Of a DNA stretch of 64,000 bases, positions 27,723-35,923 are shown one piece after another (the first letter of the stretch is position 1; the number at the start of each line of letters is the position of its first letter). Origin of the DNA: Bacillus nitratireducens (GTDB lineage: Bacteria; Bacillota; Bacilli; Bacillales; Bacillaceae_G). The stretch spans positions 62,001-126,000 of the forward strand of contig NZ_MAOC01000022.1 in the NCBI RefSeq assembly GCF_001884135.1, in the 5' to 3' direction. Made by a program: the position numbers and the translations under genes. The notes below the pieces were generated by a model that worked only from the letters and a program-made list of their open reading frames with translations, was not told the origin of the DNA and ran no database searches.

Positions 27723-28664
27723 TCAAGTAGAAGCTTTCTTTGCTAATTCAGTTATATAGTTGAAAAAACTATTGTGGTTTACATCATAAACGACATTTAC
27801 AGGTCGCCCATCATCAGTTTCCACTGTACGCCCTTGGCTAGGTCCGTATGTATGAACAATACTATTAATCGTTTGTACCTTTGCAAGATCAGCTTTCCCA
27901 ACAAATGCAGCAGTTAATACATCCCACAAATAGTAAGTAGAATTAGTTGAAAAGTGAACAAGAGGAGGAACCATTGCATAGCATTGACCAAGGAAATCAA
28001 CACCAATATACTTACGCTCTTTTGCCCATTGTTCACGTATGTCTATAGTTAGCGGAACCTGGTTTGTACTTTCTAGAGTTACTAAATCAATGATTATATT
28101 AGCATTCCAAACACGAGCTACTGCTTCGGGATCCCAAAATGAATTCCACTCGGCTGTTCCGTCATGTTCCGGCTCGTGTACATTGCCTGCAGTACGAAAT
28201 GTACCGCCCATCCAAACGAGACGTTCAATTTTATCTTCGATTATGGGAGCTTCATACAATGCACGAGCAAGATCAGTTAGGGGCCCTGTAAATAATAAAG
28301 TTGTTTTTCCATCAGTTTGTAGAAGAGTTTCTATTATATGATGATGTGCAGGTTTAGCAGCTGCAGGTGTTACAACTTTTCCAGACTCATTTAAAATGGG
28401 TAAAGCATCAACATAAAATGCATGCATCCGCCAGTCTTTTGGAAATGGATTTTTCCCACGAGAGTTTGATGCTGCTACTTCAATATTACTTTTGCCGAAG
28501 CGATCGATAATTTTACGACTTGCAGACATTGCTGGTTCTAAATAGCAATCTGCTGGGATAACAGATACACCAGTAAGTGCAATGTTTTCCATTTGAAGTA
28601 ATAAAAATAATGAAATTAAATCATCTACACCACCATCATGATTGAAGTACACTTTTTTCATCAT
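27723..28664 (-). CDS. Inosine/uridine-type nucleoside hydrolase
   Basis: 313 residues from ATG 28664 (GGAGATTAAA upstream; the ATG GAG at 28676 is too close to it to be the start). Nucleoside hydrolases cleave ribonucleosides to base and ribose. The N-terminal Ca-binding loop, usually DxDxGxDD, reads NHDGGVDDL (so the first Asp is Asn-His here), and the family C-terminal ligand motif is EPEHDGTAEWNSFWDPEA near residues 163-180, with LFTGPLTDLARAL near 125. The N-terminal change is worth checking against active members. Follows the DUF2441 gene by 15 bases. Confidence 0.86.
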   Translation of the reverse strand: MMKKVYFNHDGGVDDLISLFLLLQMENIALTGVSVIPADCYLEPAMSASRKIIDRFGKSNIEVAASNSRGKNPFPKDWRMHAFYVDALPILNESGKVVTPAAAKPAHHHIIETLLQTDGKTTLLFTGPLTDLARALYEAPIIEDKIERLVWMGGTFRTAGNVHEPEHDGTAEWNSFWDPEAVARVWNANIIIDLVTLESTNQVPLTIDIREQWAKERKYIGVDFLGQCYAMVPPLVHFSTNSTYYLWDVLTAAFVGKADLAKVQTINSIVHTYGPSQGRTVETDDGRPVNVVYDVNHNSFFNYITELAKKAST

Positions 28665-28679
28665 TTTAATCTCCATTCT

Positions 28680-29282
28680 TTAAATTTTAATTGATGAAAA
28701 ATCATCAATAATTTCCACCACTTCAATCTCCCCATTAATGAGTAGTTCAGGAAGATCATTTTTAACATTTCCTTTCCAATACTCTTTAGCTTGTTCGATT
28801 TTTTGAGAGAAAGAGATACCATCTTCCTTCGGTAAAAGAGTTCCGTCACCTTCAAAAGAACTACCAATCACTCGTAGTTTAACAATCTGTAAAACTTCTC
28901 GATTGTAAGAATCAAATAATGCTTTCCATTTCAAAGCATCTTCATAGCTTTTGGAAGCATATAAGCAAGACAACCTTGAAGGGTATTCAGGATATTCTTG
29001 CAGCCTAACCATTTCTACAATCGTTTCTCTAACCGCTCTTATTGTTTGATCCATATAATTCATAACTACTTGAGCATTTTCATTATTTATATGTAATCCG
29101 TCACTTTTATAATGATTATTTAAAATTTTTATGCCATCTTCACCGTTAGAATTTAATTGTTCTCTTTCAAAAAAGAAGTGATATAGAGTATTAGTTTGAT
29201 TTGTATCGAATTGAATGATTTGTCCGATTTTCATTTCTTTCCTTGTAACGATGTGATATGCGTAAAATTCTGATTCATTCAT
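28680..29282 (-). CDS. DUF2441 family protein
   Basis: 200 residues; N-terminus [20 protein letters not shown] followed by GQIIQFD and, later, [28 protein letters not shown] match the DUF2441 pattern (YHxxTRxxMxxGQ ... PSRxxCLY). A YHxxTR motif together with PSRxxCL is reminiscent of ADP-ribosyltransferase- or RES-like folds, but that is only resemblance. Function unknown. Soluble. It sits 15 bases upstream of the nucleoside hydrolase gene, which suggests the two are cotranscribed. Confidence 0.72.
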   Translation of the reverse strand: MNESEFYAYHIVTRKEMKIGQIIQFDTNQTNTLYHFFFEREQLNSNGEDGIKILNNHYKSDGLHINNENAQVVMNYMDQTIRAVRETIVEMVRLQEYPEYPSRLSCLYASKSYEDALKWKALFDSYNREVLQIVKLRVIGSSFEGDGTLLPKEDGISFSQKIEQAKEYWKGNVKNDLPELLINGEIEVVEIIDDFSSIKI

Positions 29283-29511
29283 GGGTATCCTCCTAGTAGT
29301 AATTATCGAATATTGTAATGTTAAATTTATTAATTCAACATTGAAATATATAAAACCTTTATAAGTAAAGAGCTATAAAGTAGGGGGATTTGAGTGAAGA
29401 GTGAAAAAAGTACATAGGAGCGTTTTAAAAAAGTTCACAAAATGTTCACTTACGAAGAGGTTTCCAATATCGATATAATGACAAAGACTCGAAGAGAAGG
29501 GATGATGAAAA

Positions 29512-29997
29512 TTGCCAACAACAAGAAAGGAAAACCTCCAATTTGGCATGATGATGTGCCTAGGGATGGTTATCGTAATGACATTTTACAATTTATTAAT
29601 GAATGGAGCAGGAGGGCCAATTCATTTTAAGGAGATCGCATTAGAACTAATTATTGGATTTATTATTGCGCTATTAATTGAAATATGTATTGTTGGGCCC
29701 TGTGCGAAAAAAATTGTATTCGCGTTACCGTTTGATAAATCAAAGAAAATAAATACTATCGTTGCGATGGCGACAGTAATGGTAATTGGGATGGTTTTCT
29801 TTATGTCATTTTACGGAATGGCTATGATGTATTTACATGGTGGACTACACGGAGATTCGTTTGTTTCCATTTATTTTTCAATCTTTATGAGGAACTTTAT
29901 TGTAGCGTATCCATTACAATTAATGATTATGGGGCCACTTGTGCGTTTCTTATTTGGAAAGTTTGTTTTGAAGAATAAAGGTGTTAATGTAGCATAG
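29512..29997 (+). CDS. DUF2798 membrane protein (TTG start)
   Basis: 161 residues starting at TTG 29512 with GAAGGGATGATG upstream. Four hydrophobic segments form two similar halves: NLQFGMMMCLGMVIVMTFYN ... ELIIGFIIALLIEICIVGPCAKKI and VAMATVMVIGMVFFMSFYG ... FMRNFIVAYPLQLMIMGPLVRFLF. This double repeat (each ending in 'GPxxxxI/F') is the DUF2798 layout. Function unknown. The ribosome site has TTG rather than ATG; no ATG lies closer. Monocistronic with a terminator. Confidence 0.75.
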   Translation: MPTTRKENLQFGMMMCLGMVIVMTFYNLLMNGAGGPIHFKEIALELIIGFIIALLIEICIVGPCAKKIVFALPFDKSKKINTIVAMATVMVIGMVFFMSFYGMAMMYLHGGLHGDSFVSIYFSIFMRNFIVAYPLQLMIMGPLVRFLFGKFVLKNKGVNVA

Positions 29998-30036
29998 TTT
30001 TAATTATTAAAATATAATATATAAATAAAACATTTT

Positions 30037-30070
30037 AACACATCTCACATATTTTGAGATGTGTTTTTTC
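30037..30070 (+). terminator. Intrinsic terminator
   Basis: AACACATCTCA (30037-30047) pairs with TGAGATGTGTT (30055-30065), then TTTTTC. Confidence 0.85.
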
Positions 30071-30175
30071 TTGTTGATTCTAGTTATTTTCAAACTGATG
30101 TGACATTTGTCCTTTTGCCTTTATAGGATTATAGCTTTTAATTAAGTCAGAAATAAAAGATTAGGAGATGATTTT

Positions 30176-30601
30176 TTGAAAGGTATTATATTTGCTGTTT
30201 TTGCGGGTGTATTTATAACACTTCAAGGAACCTTTAATGCGAAACTTAGTTCAGATATAGGTATATGGTCGACGAGTATTATGACGCATTTAATTGGATT
30301 TCTCATTGCAACAACTATATTTTTGCTAAAGAAAGAAGAGAAAGTAACGGATTTAAAGAGTGTAAAAAAAGTATATTTAGCAGCTGGTGCACTAGGTGGC
30401 TTGATTATTTGTGCAGAAACAATGGCGATATATTCAATGGGAGTTACATTAACAGCTGGAACACTTATGGTTGCTCAATTATTAACAGCTACTGTTATTG
30501 AAATGAAAGGATTATTTCATATAAAAAAGATACAAATGGAGAGACACCATATTGTGGGAACAATAGTAATGATTTTAGGTATTGTTGTGTTTAATATGTA
30601 A
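30176..30601 (+). CDS. YdcZ/DUF606 half-size DMT transporter (first of two)
   Basis: 141 residues starting at TTG 30176 (AGGAGATG upstream). Five hydrophobic segments, half the size of a normal ten-helix EamA drug/metabolite transporter; the sequence MKGIIFAVFAGVFITLQGTFN with its glutamine matches the DUF606 (YdcZ) group. Two such halves normally act as a pair, and the second one lies at 31332, with a Crp-like regulator gene between them. Substrate unknown. Confidence 0.82.
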   Translation: MKGIIFAVFAGVFITLQGTFNAKLSSDIGIWSTSIMTHLIGFLIATTIFLLKKEEKVTDLKSVKKVYLAAGALGGLIICAETMAIYSMGVTLTAGTLMVAQLLTATVIEMKGLFHIKKIQMERHHIVGTIVMILGIVVFNM

Positions 30602-30619
30602 GGAAAGAAGGGACTGTAA

Positions 30620-31312
30620 GTGGATAATAAATTAGACTTAATAATTCAATATTTGAAAGCTTATAATATGCTTGGAATTTTTTCAGGAATAAGTACTGAC
30701 AATTTTCAAGTAAATCATTTTGAAAAAGGCAAGCTTATTTGCGATAAAGATGATGAAATTAATCGTTTATATTTTGTTGTTAAAGGCAAAGTAAAAGTTT
30801 ACACGATTACACCAGAAGGAAAGAAACTAATCCTTCGCTTTATCAATCCATTAGCAATTGTTGGTGATATTGAATTAATACAAAATAGCAAAGCACATAA
30901 TGTTGTTGAAGCTTGTTCAGATGTTGTAGCAATCTCCATTACTAATACAGTTATTAGAAATAAGTTATTACATGATCCTATATTTATGATGTTCTTGCTT
31001 GAAAACATTGCGAACACGTTAAAAATATCGACTCGTTTTACAGCTCTAAATTTACTTTATCCGGTAGAAGTACGTGTAGCTAGTTATTTACTTTCGATTT
31101 CAACGGATAGTAATGGGAATATGTATAAAGAGGATTTAGATTCAACTTCTGTATCAAGTATTGCAGATTTTATAGGGGTAAGTTATAGGCATGTAATTCG
31201 AGTTTTACAAAAATTTTATAGTGAAAAATTAATTGAAAAGAATAATGGAGTTATTGTAATTAAAGATTTTTCTAGAATGAAGGAAGTTGCTAAAGATAAT
31301 ATATATGAGTAA
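30620..31312 (+). CDS. Crp/Fnr-family transcriptional regulator
   Basis: 230 residues from GTG 30620. N-terminal cyclic-nucleotide-binding fold (LICDKDDEINRLYFVVKGKVKVYTITPEGKKLILRFINPLAIVGDIELI; only short parts quoted), central dimer helix (LLENIANTLKISTRF) and a C-terminal winged helix with SVSSIADFIGVSYRHVIRVL. There are no Cys positioned to hold an Fe-S cluster as in Fnr, and the phosphate-binding RSxxE motif of Crp is absent, so the effector is unknown. Sandwiched between two halves of a YdcZ transporter, it most likely controls them. Overlaps nothing; downstream gene starts 19 bases after its stop. Confidence 0.85.
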   Translation: MDNKLDLIIQYLKAYNMLGIFSGISTDNFQVNHFEKGKLICDKDDEINRLYFVVKGKVKVYTITPEGKKLILRFINPLAIVGDIELIQNSKAHNVVEACSDVVAISITNTVIRNKLLHDPIFMMFLLENIANTLKISTRFTALNLLYPVEVRVASYLLSISTDSNGNMYKEDLDSTSVSSIADFIGVSYRHVIRVLQKFYSEKLIEKNNGVIVIKDFSRMKEVAKDNIYE

Positions 31313-31331
31313 TGAAGGGGAGAGAAGGATT

Positions 31332-31802
31332 ATGATTGGATTTAGTTTAGCTATATTAGCTGGAATATTAATTAGCTTACAATCTGTTTTTAATACGAAA
31401 GTGAATGAAAATGTAGGACAGTGGTTAACAACTACATGTGTTCTTGGAATAGGTCTCATAAGTTCTGTTTTATTTTATATCATTACAGAGAAAAGTATAA
31501 GAGTTAACTTTTATACTACAAATTATTTATTTTATATAAGTGGATTGTTTGGTATCGGATTAATTATTTGTATAATGGGTGCAATAAAGAGTTTAGGTCC
31601 AGCTTATACGGTGCTCATTAGCCTTATTACTCAATTAGTTGTTGCGTTATGCATTGATACATTAGGATTGTTTGGAATGGAGAGAGTACCTATACAAATA
31701 AATAAATTAATTGGTATAGGTCTATTAATTGTAGGGGTTGGAATTTTTAAAAATCTTTTTTCGGATAAGAAAGTTAGTACTATAAGTGAGGATAGGGCCT
31801 AA
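31332..31802 (+). CDS. YdcZ/DUF606 half-size DMT transporter (second of two)
   Basis: 156 residues from ATG 31332 (GAGAAGGATT upstream), rather than the longer frame from 31287, which would overlap the regulator gene. Five hydrophobic segments; MIGFSLAILAGILISLQSVF mirrors the start of the first half-size protein. With it, this should form a two-subunit transporter under the Crp-like regulator. The genes are close but separate (18-19 base gaps). Confidence 0.83.
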   Translation: MIGFSLAILAGILISLQSVFNTKVNENVGQWLTTTCVLGIGLISSVLFYIITEKSIRVNFYTTNYLFYISGLFGIGLIICIMGAIKSLGPAYTVLISLITQLVVALCIDTLGLFGMERVPIQINKLIGIGLLIVGVGIFKNLFSDKKVSTISEDRA

Positions 31803-31883
31803 AGAATTTAAAGGAAATAGGTGTTAATAATTAGAACATATACATTTAGATAGTAGTAAATGAGCGATAAGGAGAGAAAATAA

Positions 31884-32067
31884 GTGATTCAGTACACGTG
31901 TCATTGTTGGAGCGTATGACTATAATACTGGTGTGGAAATGAGTAAAAGGATAACGAGTCATATGAAAAATAGTAAACTTATTATATTTGAAAATAGTGC
32001 ACATTTTCCAGATATCGAAGAAACAGATAATGTATGTGAAGCGATTATAGAGTTTTTAGAAATATAG
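31884..32067 (+). pseudogene. Alpha/beta-hydrolase remnant
   Basis: The frame from 31900 to 32067 encodes VIVGAYDYNTGVEMSKRITS, then ENSAHFPDIEETDNVCEAI, the C-terminal third of an alpha/beta hydrolase with the catalytic-histidine strand (SAHFPDIEE). A GTG with a good AAGGAGAG ribosome site at 31884 is in another frame and gives only MIQYTCHCWSV before a stop. Most of the gene, including the nucleophile elbow, is missing. Fits an internal deletion joining the 5' tip to the 3' end. Confidence 0.75.
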
Positions 32068-32148
32068 TATAAAAACAAAGAGAGGATTAATTATTGGAAT
32101 ATTGAGTTATATAAGGTGTGAATTATTTATAGATGGGGAGGATGCAAT

Positions 32149-32730
32149 ATGATTGAATATAGAAAAGCAAGACTAGAAGATATGCAGGGGATTATTAAAG
32201 TGTGTTCAGATGGCTATAGAAATACATACCCAGGTTTGTTGCAAGTGATAATGGAGAAATACTAGGTGCTGGTGGAGGTGGCTTCACTGGTAAAGAAACA
32301 GCAGAGTTATTTGTAATATATTTAAATCCAAATAGAAAAAGAGAAGGTATTGGCACAGAATTACTTTCTATTATTACAAATGATCAAATTGAACGGGGTG
32401 CAAAGGAACAATGGGTTTCAGTTGCAAAAGATAATTTTATGGGAATCCCGTTTTATCCCGCATTAACGGGCAGTAAAACTCCCACCTCAAAATTCGGCTG
32501 GAACAAAGAAGTTAGGTGGGAGATCAACTGCCCGTAAACGCCCGATTGGTTCAACTAATAATCAGTGGGGGATGAACAAAACCCCCACTGATTAAAGTTT
32601 CACTTTATGAAGCAGTTGGTTTTATATATCAAGATGAAATGAAAGACCTTCATATGGGCTTCCTGTAAACGAAGATTTCACATCTATTCGATACAAACGT
32701 GAGTTAGCAAGCAGCTTAGTTAAAAAATAG
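32149..32730 (+). pseudogene. GNAT acetyltransferase pseudogene broken by bcr1-like insertion
   Basis: Starts well (GGGGAGGATG, ATG 32149, MIEYRKARLEDMQGIIKVCS) but has three lesions: loss of about 40 codons and a frame change near 32235; a 147-bp repeat inserted in IPFY/EAVGF at 32457-32603; and another one-base frame change near 32660. The remaining pieces (ETAELFVIYLNPNRKREGIG, TELLSIITNDQIERGAK, YEAVGFIYQDEM) are typical of GNAT proteins, with the RxxGIG acetyl-CoA loop kept. Removing the insert and one TTTAT restores FYEAVGF exactly. Confidence 0.88.
32452..32608 (+). mobile_element. bcr1-like repeat with TTTAT target duplication
   Basis: 147-bp noncoding element (32457-32603) flanked by TTTAT at 32452-32456 and 32604-32608. 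It starts CCCGCATTAACGGGC and ends TTAAAGTTTCAC. Internal inverted repeats (CGGGCAGT with ACTGCCCG; CTCCCACCT with AGGTGGGAG; AATCAGTGGGGG with CCCCCACTGATT) should fold into long stems. This is the size, target and behaviour described for bcr1, the B. cereus group repeat. No transposase in it; mobility would need help in trans. Confidence 0.82.
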
Positions 32731-32853
32731 GAACAAAAAGCCCTTTTTTATATGAGATCTTATTTGTATAAGCGTAAGCGTCAAATATTCCAGACCTACA
32801 ATTTGTTAAGAAACAAGAGGCGATTGAAAACCTCTTCGCTAAGACAAAAATAC

Positions 32854-32881
32854 AATAAGCTGTCCGTATGGACAGCTTATT
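32854..32881. terminator. Intrinsic terminator, strongest toward minus strand
   Basis: AATAAGCTGTCC (32854-32865) pairs with GGACAGCTTATT (32870-32881); T-rich sequence follows on the minus strand after the DinB stop. Confidence 0.75.
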
Positions 32882-32912
32882 TACATAATTCTCGTTATTG
32901 GTAGTGAAATTA

Positions 32913-33383
32913 TTAATCCCATATATTTGGTCGTTCAATTTTCATTGTTCTCATATAATCTAACATTTGTCCTGTATGAACACCCTCATGATATGCTATA
33001 CGCATTAACATATCCCCTAAAGAACGAATATACCCTACATTTGAACGATCAATTTTAATTGTATTTAGATCTTCATTAGAAAAAGAACGAACAGTATCTA
33101 AAAATTGTTTGTGATATATCTCAGCAAAATCCAGTTCATCTTCGACAGATAAAAAAGGTCTGTTTTCAAATGGAGAATTATACTCTTTCAGACTTCCCCT
33201 ATTTTCAATAGCCAGATGATAATAATGCTCTGATTCCAGTACATGCCGAATCATCTCTAAACAAGTCATAGCTTTTTCATCTGGTTTCCAATCCAATTTA
33301 TCGCTAGGAATCGTTTTCCATATTTTTATACTCCGTCTTCTAACTTCTGTTAAGTTTAATAACAATAAATCAATTGTATTCAT
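32913..33383 (-). CDS. DinB-family protein
   Basis: 156-residue DinB/DUF664-type four-helix protein. ATG 33383 has GAGAGGAGAAA upstream. Candidate metal ligands: MIRHVLESEHYYH (residues about 45-57) and RIAYHEGVHTGQMLDY (about 126-141); the HExxxH spacing in the last helix matches the family. It is separate in sequence from the DinB protein at 8340. Such proteins are often stress-linked thiol transferases, but the substrate is unknown. Convergent with the pseudogene region. Confidence 0.85.
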   Translation of the reverse strand: MNTIDLLLLNLTEVRRRSIKIWKTIPSDKLDWKPDEKAMTCLEMIRHVLESEHYYHLAIENRGSLKEYNSPFENRPFLSVEDELDFAEIYHKQFLDTVRSFSNEDLNTIKIDRSNVGYIRSLGDMLMRIAYHEGVHTGQMLDYMRTMKIERPNIWD

Positions 33384-33514
33384 TTATATTTCTCCTCTCA
33401 CTTAGCCTCATAAACAAGTTTACTAAATTTTCTAAACGAATGACAAACATTTGTTCTTACCCATGAATATAGTATTCATATAAGGTTAACATAACGCAAC
33501 ATTATCGGTAGCAA

Positions 33515-33557
33515 GAAAAAGGCGAATCCCTACTTTCAAGAGGAATTCGCCTTTTTC
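33515..33557 (+). terminator. Hairpin, possible terminator
   Basis: GAAAAAGGCGAATCCCT (33515-33531) pairs with AGGAATTCGCCTTTTTC (33541-33557, imperfect centre), then TTTTTC. No gene ends here on the plus strand. Confidence 0.55.
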
Positions 33558-33580
33558 TTTTTCTATAACCCTATTCATCT

Positions 33581-33703
33581 TTTTATACATTCCTATCATG
33601 GTGCGGTTTTAGGGTTCTCGTTTGTTACTGAATGAGCCGTAAAAATGTATAAAATCTTGCATGCTCTTAGCGTGGATTTTTCCCTAAATACTGGATGAAC
33701 CCT
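33581..33703 (+). other. Structured noncoding tract with nested inverted repeats
   Basis: Part of the 587-base gap 33384-33970. TTTTATACATT (33581-33591) pairs with AATGTATAAAA (33644-33654). AGGGTTC (33611-33617) can pair with GAACCCT (33697-33703), while the overlapping TTTAGGG (33608-33614) can pair with CCCTAAA (33682-33688), two exclusive arrangements. No open frame of note. It could be a small RNA or an old repeat element; I cannot name it. Confidence 0.4.
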
Positions 33704-33756
33704 GTAAAGTAGTATTCAATTTTTTTGATGAATATAGAGCGACTTAAATAATAGGA

Positions 33757-33799
33757 GCCTCTATCGAAAGTTACTTAGTAATTTTCGATAGAGGCTTTT
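33757..33799 (+). terminator. Strong intrinsic terminator in gene-free region
   Basis: GCCTCTATCGAAA (33757-33769) pairs perfectly with TTTCGATAGAGGC (33783-33795), then TTTTA. It ends no known coding gene, so it may end a noncoding RNA. Confidence 0.7.
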
Positions 33800-34020
33800 A
33801 CTTATAATACTTAATTGTAGTTTTATATCTTTAACTTCGCGGTCGTTTTTCTTTTTTAAGGAATTTACAGTTATAACATCTCATATTTTGTTTATAATTG
33901 TAAATAGTTATCAAGATGTATAAATGTTATTTCTTTTTTAATAAATAAAAAATATAAAAAGGAAAAATAATGCAACTTTATAACGCGCTTATTCGTGTTA
34001 TATATGAAAGGAGGAGGGGG

Positions 34021-34509
34021 ATGGAAATTGAAGAAATATATAAGGTTTATATAAACGATGTGTACCGGTATTTATTTTCCCTTTCTCGTAGCCATCACGT
34101 AGCGGAGGACTTGATGCAGGAGACTTTTTATCGGGCGTATCTTTATCTAGAAGACTATGAAAACCAAAAGGTAAAATCATGGCTTTTTAAAGTGGCATAT
34201 CATACGTTTATTGATTTTGTTAGGAAAGAGAAAAAAGTAGCTTTTGTAGGAACGGAGGAATTAGAGAAAATACAAGCAGGTGAATCTACAGAAGAGTACG
34301 TAGTCGCAAAAAATAGTTACGAAAAATTAATTCAGATTATTCATACTTTACCTGAGGTAGAGGCACAAGCTATTTTATTATATGACGTACATCAATTAAC
34401 GTACGAAGAGGGTGCTTCTGTATTAGATTTAAAGTTAAACACATATAAAAGTCACATACTTCGTGGGAGAAAGAGATTAAAACAATTGTTAAAGGAGGAA
34501 AAGAGTTAA
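34021..34509 (+). CDS. ECF-family RNA polymerase sigma factor
   Basis: 162 residues from ATG 34021, preceded by AGGAGGAGGGGG; a longer frame from 33970 is not needed. Sigma region 2 is visible (VYRYLFSLSRSHHVAEDLMQ ETFYRAYLYL with the DLxQETF core) and region 4 (ALLYDVHQLTYEEGASVLDL then LNTYKSHILRGRKRLKQLL). The next two genes encode a membrane anti-sigma factor and a small membrane protein, the usual ECF module. It should direct a small stress regulon; the target promoter sequence cannot be named. Confidence 0.9.
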   Translation: MEIEEIYKVYINDVYRYLFSLSRSHHVAEDLMQETFYRAYLYLEDYENQKVKSWLFKVAYHTFIDFVRKEKKVAFVGTEELEKIQAGESTEEYVVAKNSYEKLIQIIHTLPEVEAQAILLYDVHQLTYEEGASVLDLKLNTYKSHILRGRKRLKQLLKEEKS

Positions 34510-34510
34510 A

Positions 34511-35533
34511 ATGACAAATGATAAACCTCATTCTGAAGAAGAAGGTTATAAAGAATTGTTACAAGAAGCTCTTCATCAAAGGCCTGCTTCTCTTCCTGAT
34601 GGAAAACAGGAGCAAGTGTTGAAAATAGGAAAAAAAAGAGCACGTATCACGAATGTTTTGATTGTAGTTACTTTTTTATTACTTATCCAACCTATTTTAT
34701 ATGTATCTACACTCGCATACTATGCATTTGCACCTACAAACGCAATGGAGATACGGAATGTAGTAAAACAAACGTTAAGTGTAACGGAACCAAATGTATT
34801 TATGAAAGAAAGGGACATGGAGCAAACATTGTTACCGCTTAGTTTACAATTGCATTTTGATTTGTATAAAAGGGTAGGAAAGAAAGATATTCGAATAGGC
34901 GAAGAGAAAACATATTATTTATTAAGTAAAGCAACGAAAGTAAGCCGTGAATATACAATAGATGAAAAAATTCCAGAAGTCCTATATATAGATAATGAAG
35001 TATTATCTCATCCTAATAATTATAATGTGTCTTATAATAGTAGCGAGGAAGCTCAGGTATTAAAAGGTCTTCCACAAGAATCTGTTGTAGAAGCATTTGT
35101 ATCTTTTAGAGAATTATTAAGTGTACAAGAGGTAAAGAACATGTTTCCTACTATTGATATTGTTTGGTATGCCGTGAATACAGGATTAGAGGAGAAGCAA
35201 AAGAATGATGAGGGTCAGTATGTTGCCCCAATTGGCTTTCCAGCAGATCTGATTTCAAGTCTAAGTGGTCCTTTTTTAAGTGACTCACCTCATGAGGAAC
35301 AATTTATTGATGTGTTAAAGTCATTACGGAAGCATGAAGATTTAGCGGCGAAGCTATCTAGAGCGAAAACATTAGAGTTGTCAAAGCGTATTTCTTTCCT
35401 TGAAAAAAATGGGGTAAAAACATACGGGGCAGTTGTAACTGGACCTAAAGGAGAAGTTGAAAAATTGATGAGCCATGAAAAAGTTAGAAACTTGAAAGTA
35501 GGTGAAGCGAGATTATGGAATTGGCATTCTTAA
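34511..35533 (+). CDS. Membrane anti-sigma factor (Sigma_reg_N/C type)
   Basis: 340 residues. One hydrophobic segment (residues about 48-72, TNVLIVVTFLLLIQPILYVS) separates a short cytoplasmic N-terminal part, which would bind the sigma factor, from a large external domain. The external part resembles the Sigma_reg_C domain (FVSFRELLSVQEVKNMFPTI, DIVWYAVNTG, SLRKHEDLAAKLSRAKTLEL, ISFLEKNGVKTYGAVVTGP). It starts one base after the sigma stop, so the two are coupled. It probably holds the ECF sigma inactive until an envelope signal is sensed. Confidence 0.85.
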   Translation: MTNDKPHSEEEGYKELLQEALHQRPASLPDGKQEQVLKIGKKRARITNVLIVVTFLLLIQPILYVSTLAYYAFAPTNAMEIRNVVKQTLSVTEPNVFMKERDMEQTLLPLSLQLHFDLYKRVGKKDIRIGEEKTYYLLSKATKVSREYTIDEKIPEVLYIDNEVLSHPNNYNVSYNSSEEAQVLKGLPQESVVEAFVSFRELLSVQEVKNMFPTIDIVWYAVNTGLEEKQKNDEGQYVAPIGFPADLISSLSGPFLSDSPHEEQFIDVLKSLRKHEDLAAKLSRAKTLELSKRISFLEKNGVKTYGAVVTGPKGEVEKLMSHEKVRNLKVGEARLWNWHS

Positions 35534-35826
35534 AAAAAAGAAAGAGTCATATTTATAAACAGGAAACGTGGATGGGGATTATTTCATTAATTATTGCCTT
35601 TCTAGCGTTATTGTATTTGAACATTACATTGCTTATTCAAGAAATATTTATTGGCGAAGGTTTTCGAGAAATAGTTGGAGCTGGATTGATGTGTTCAGTC
35701 GTAGGCATGCTCACAAAAAGCAAAAGTCGAAAATATGCATTGTGGGCATGTAGTTTATTTGTTTTTATGATACTGTTTGCTGTATTTGGATTTATGTTAG
35801 GTTGGATGATAAGCTTTACGCCATAA
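35515..35826 (+). CDS. Small membrane protein in sigma/anti-sigma operon
   Basis: 103 residues, not recognised. Overlaps the last 19 bases of the anti-sigma gene in another frame, so it is probably a translational partner. Three hydrophobic segments (about residues 19-40, 50-68 and 76-100); the N-terminus MELAFLKKRKSHIYK is basic and the segment GFREIVGAGLMCSVVGMLTK looks like a re-entrant or short helix. It may belong to the envelope-sensing complex. Confidence 0.72.
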   Translation: MELAFLKKRKSHIYKQETWMGIISLIIAFLALLYLNITLLIQEIFIGEGFREIVGAGLMCSVVGMLTKSKSRKYALWACSLFVFMILFAVFGFMLGWMISFTP

Positions 35827-35834
35827 ATATGTGG

Positions 35835-35862
35835 AAAAGAGCGAATGTAGATTCGCTCTTTT
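35835..35862. terminator. Intrinsic terminator after sigma operon
   Basis: AAAAGAGCGAAT (35835-35846) pairs with ATTCGCTCTTTT (35851-35862), then TTAATG. Confidence 0.87.
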
Positions 35863-35923
35863 TTAATGTGTAAAAAGTAAAATAGATAAGAGAAGAACCT
35901 ATCAAATTTGAAAGGAGAGCACT

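Noticed and set aside
29442-29630. 62-codon frame overlapping the start of the DUF2798 gene
   Set aside because: The DUF2798 frame with TTG start has the membrane pattern and ribosome site; this other frame has neither.
31803-33970. Prophage or integrative element
   Set aside because: No integrase, no attachment repeats and no phage genes; the region is decayed host genes and a bcr1-like repeat.
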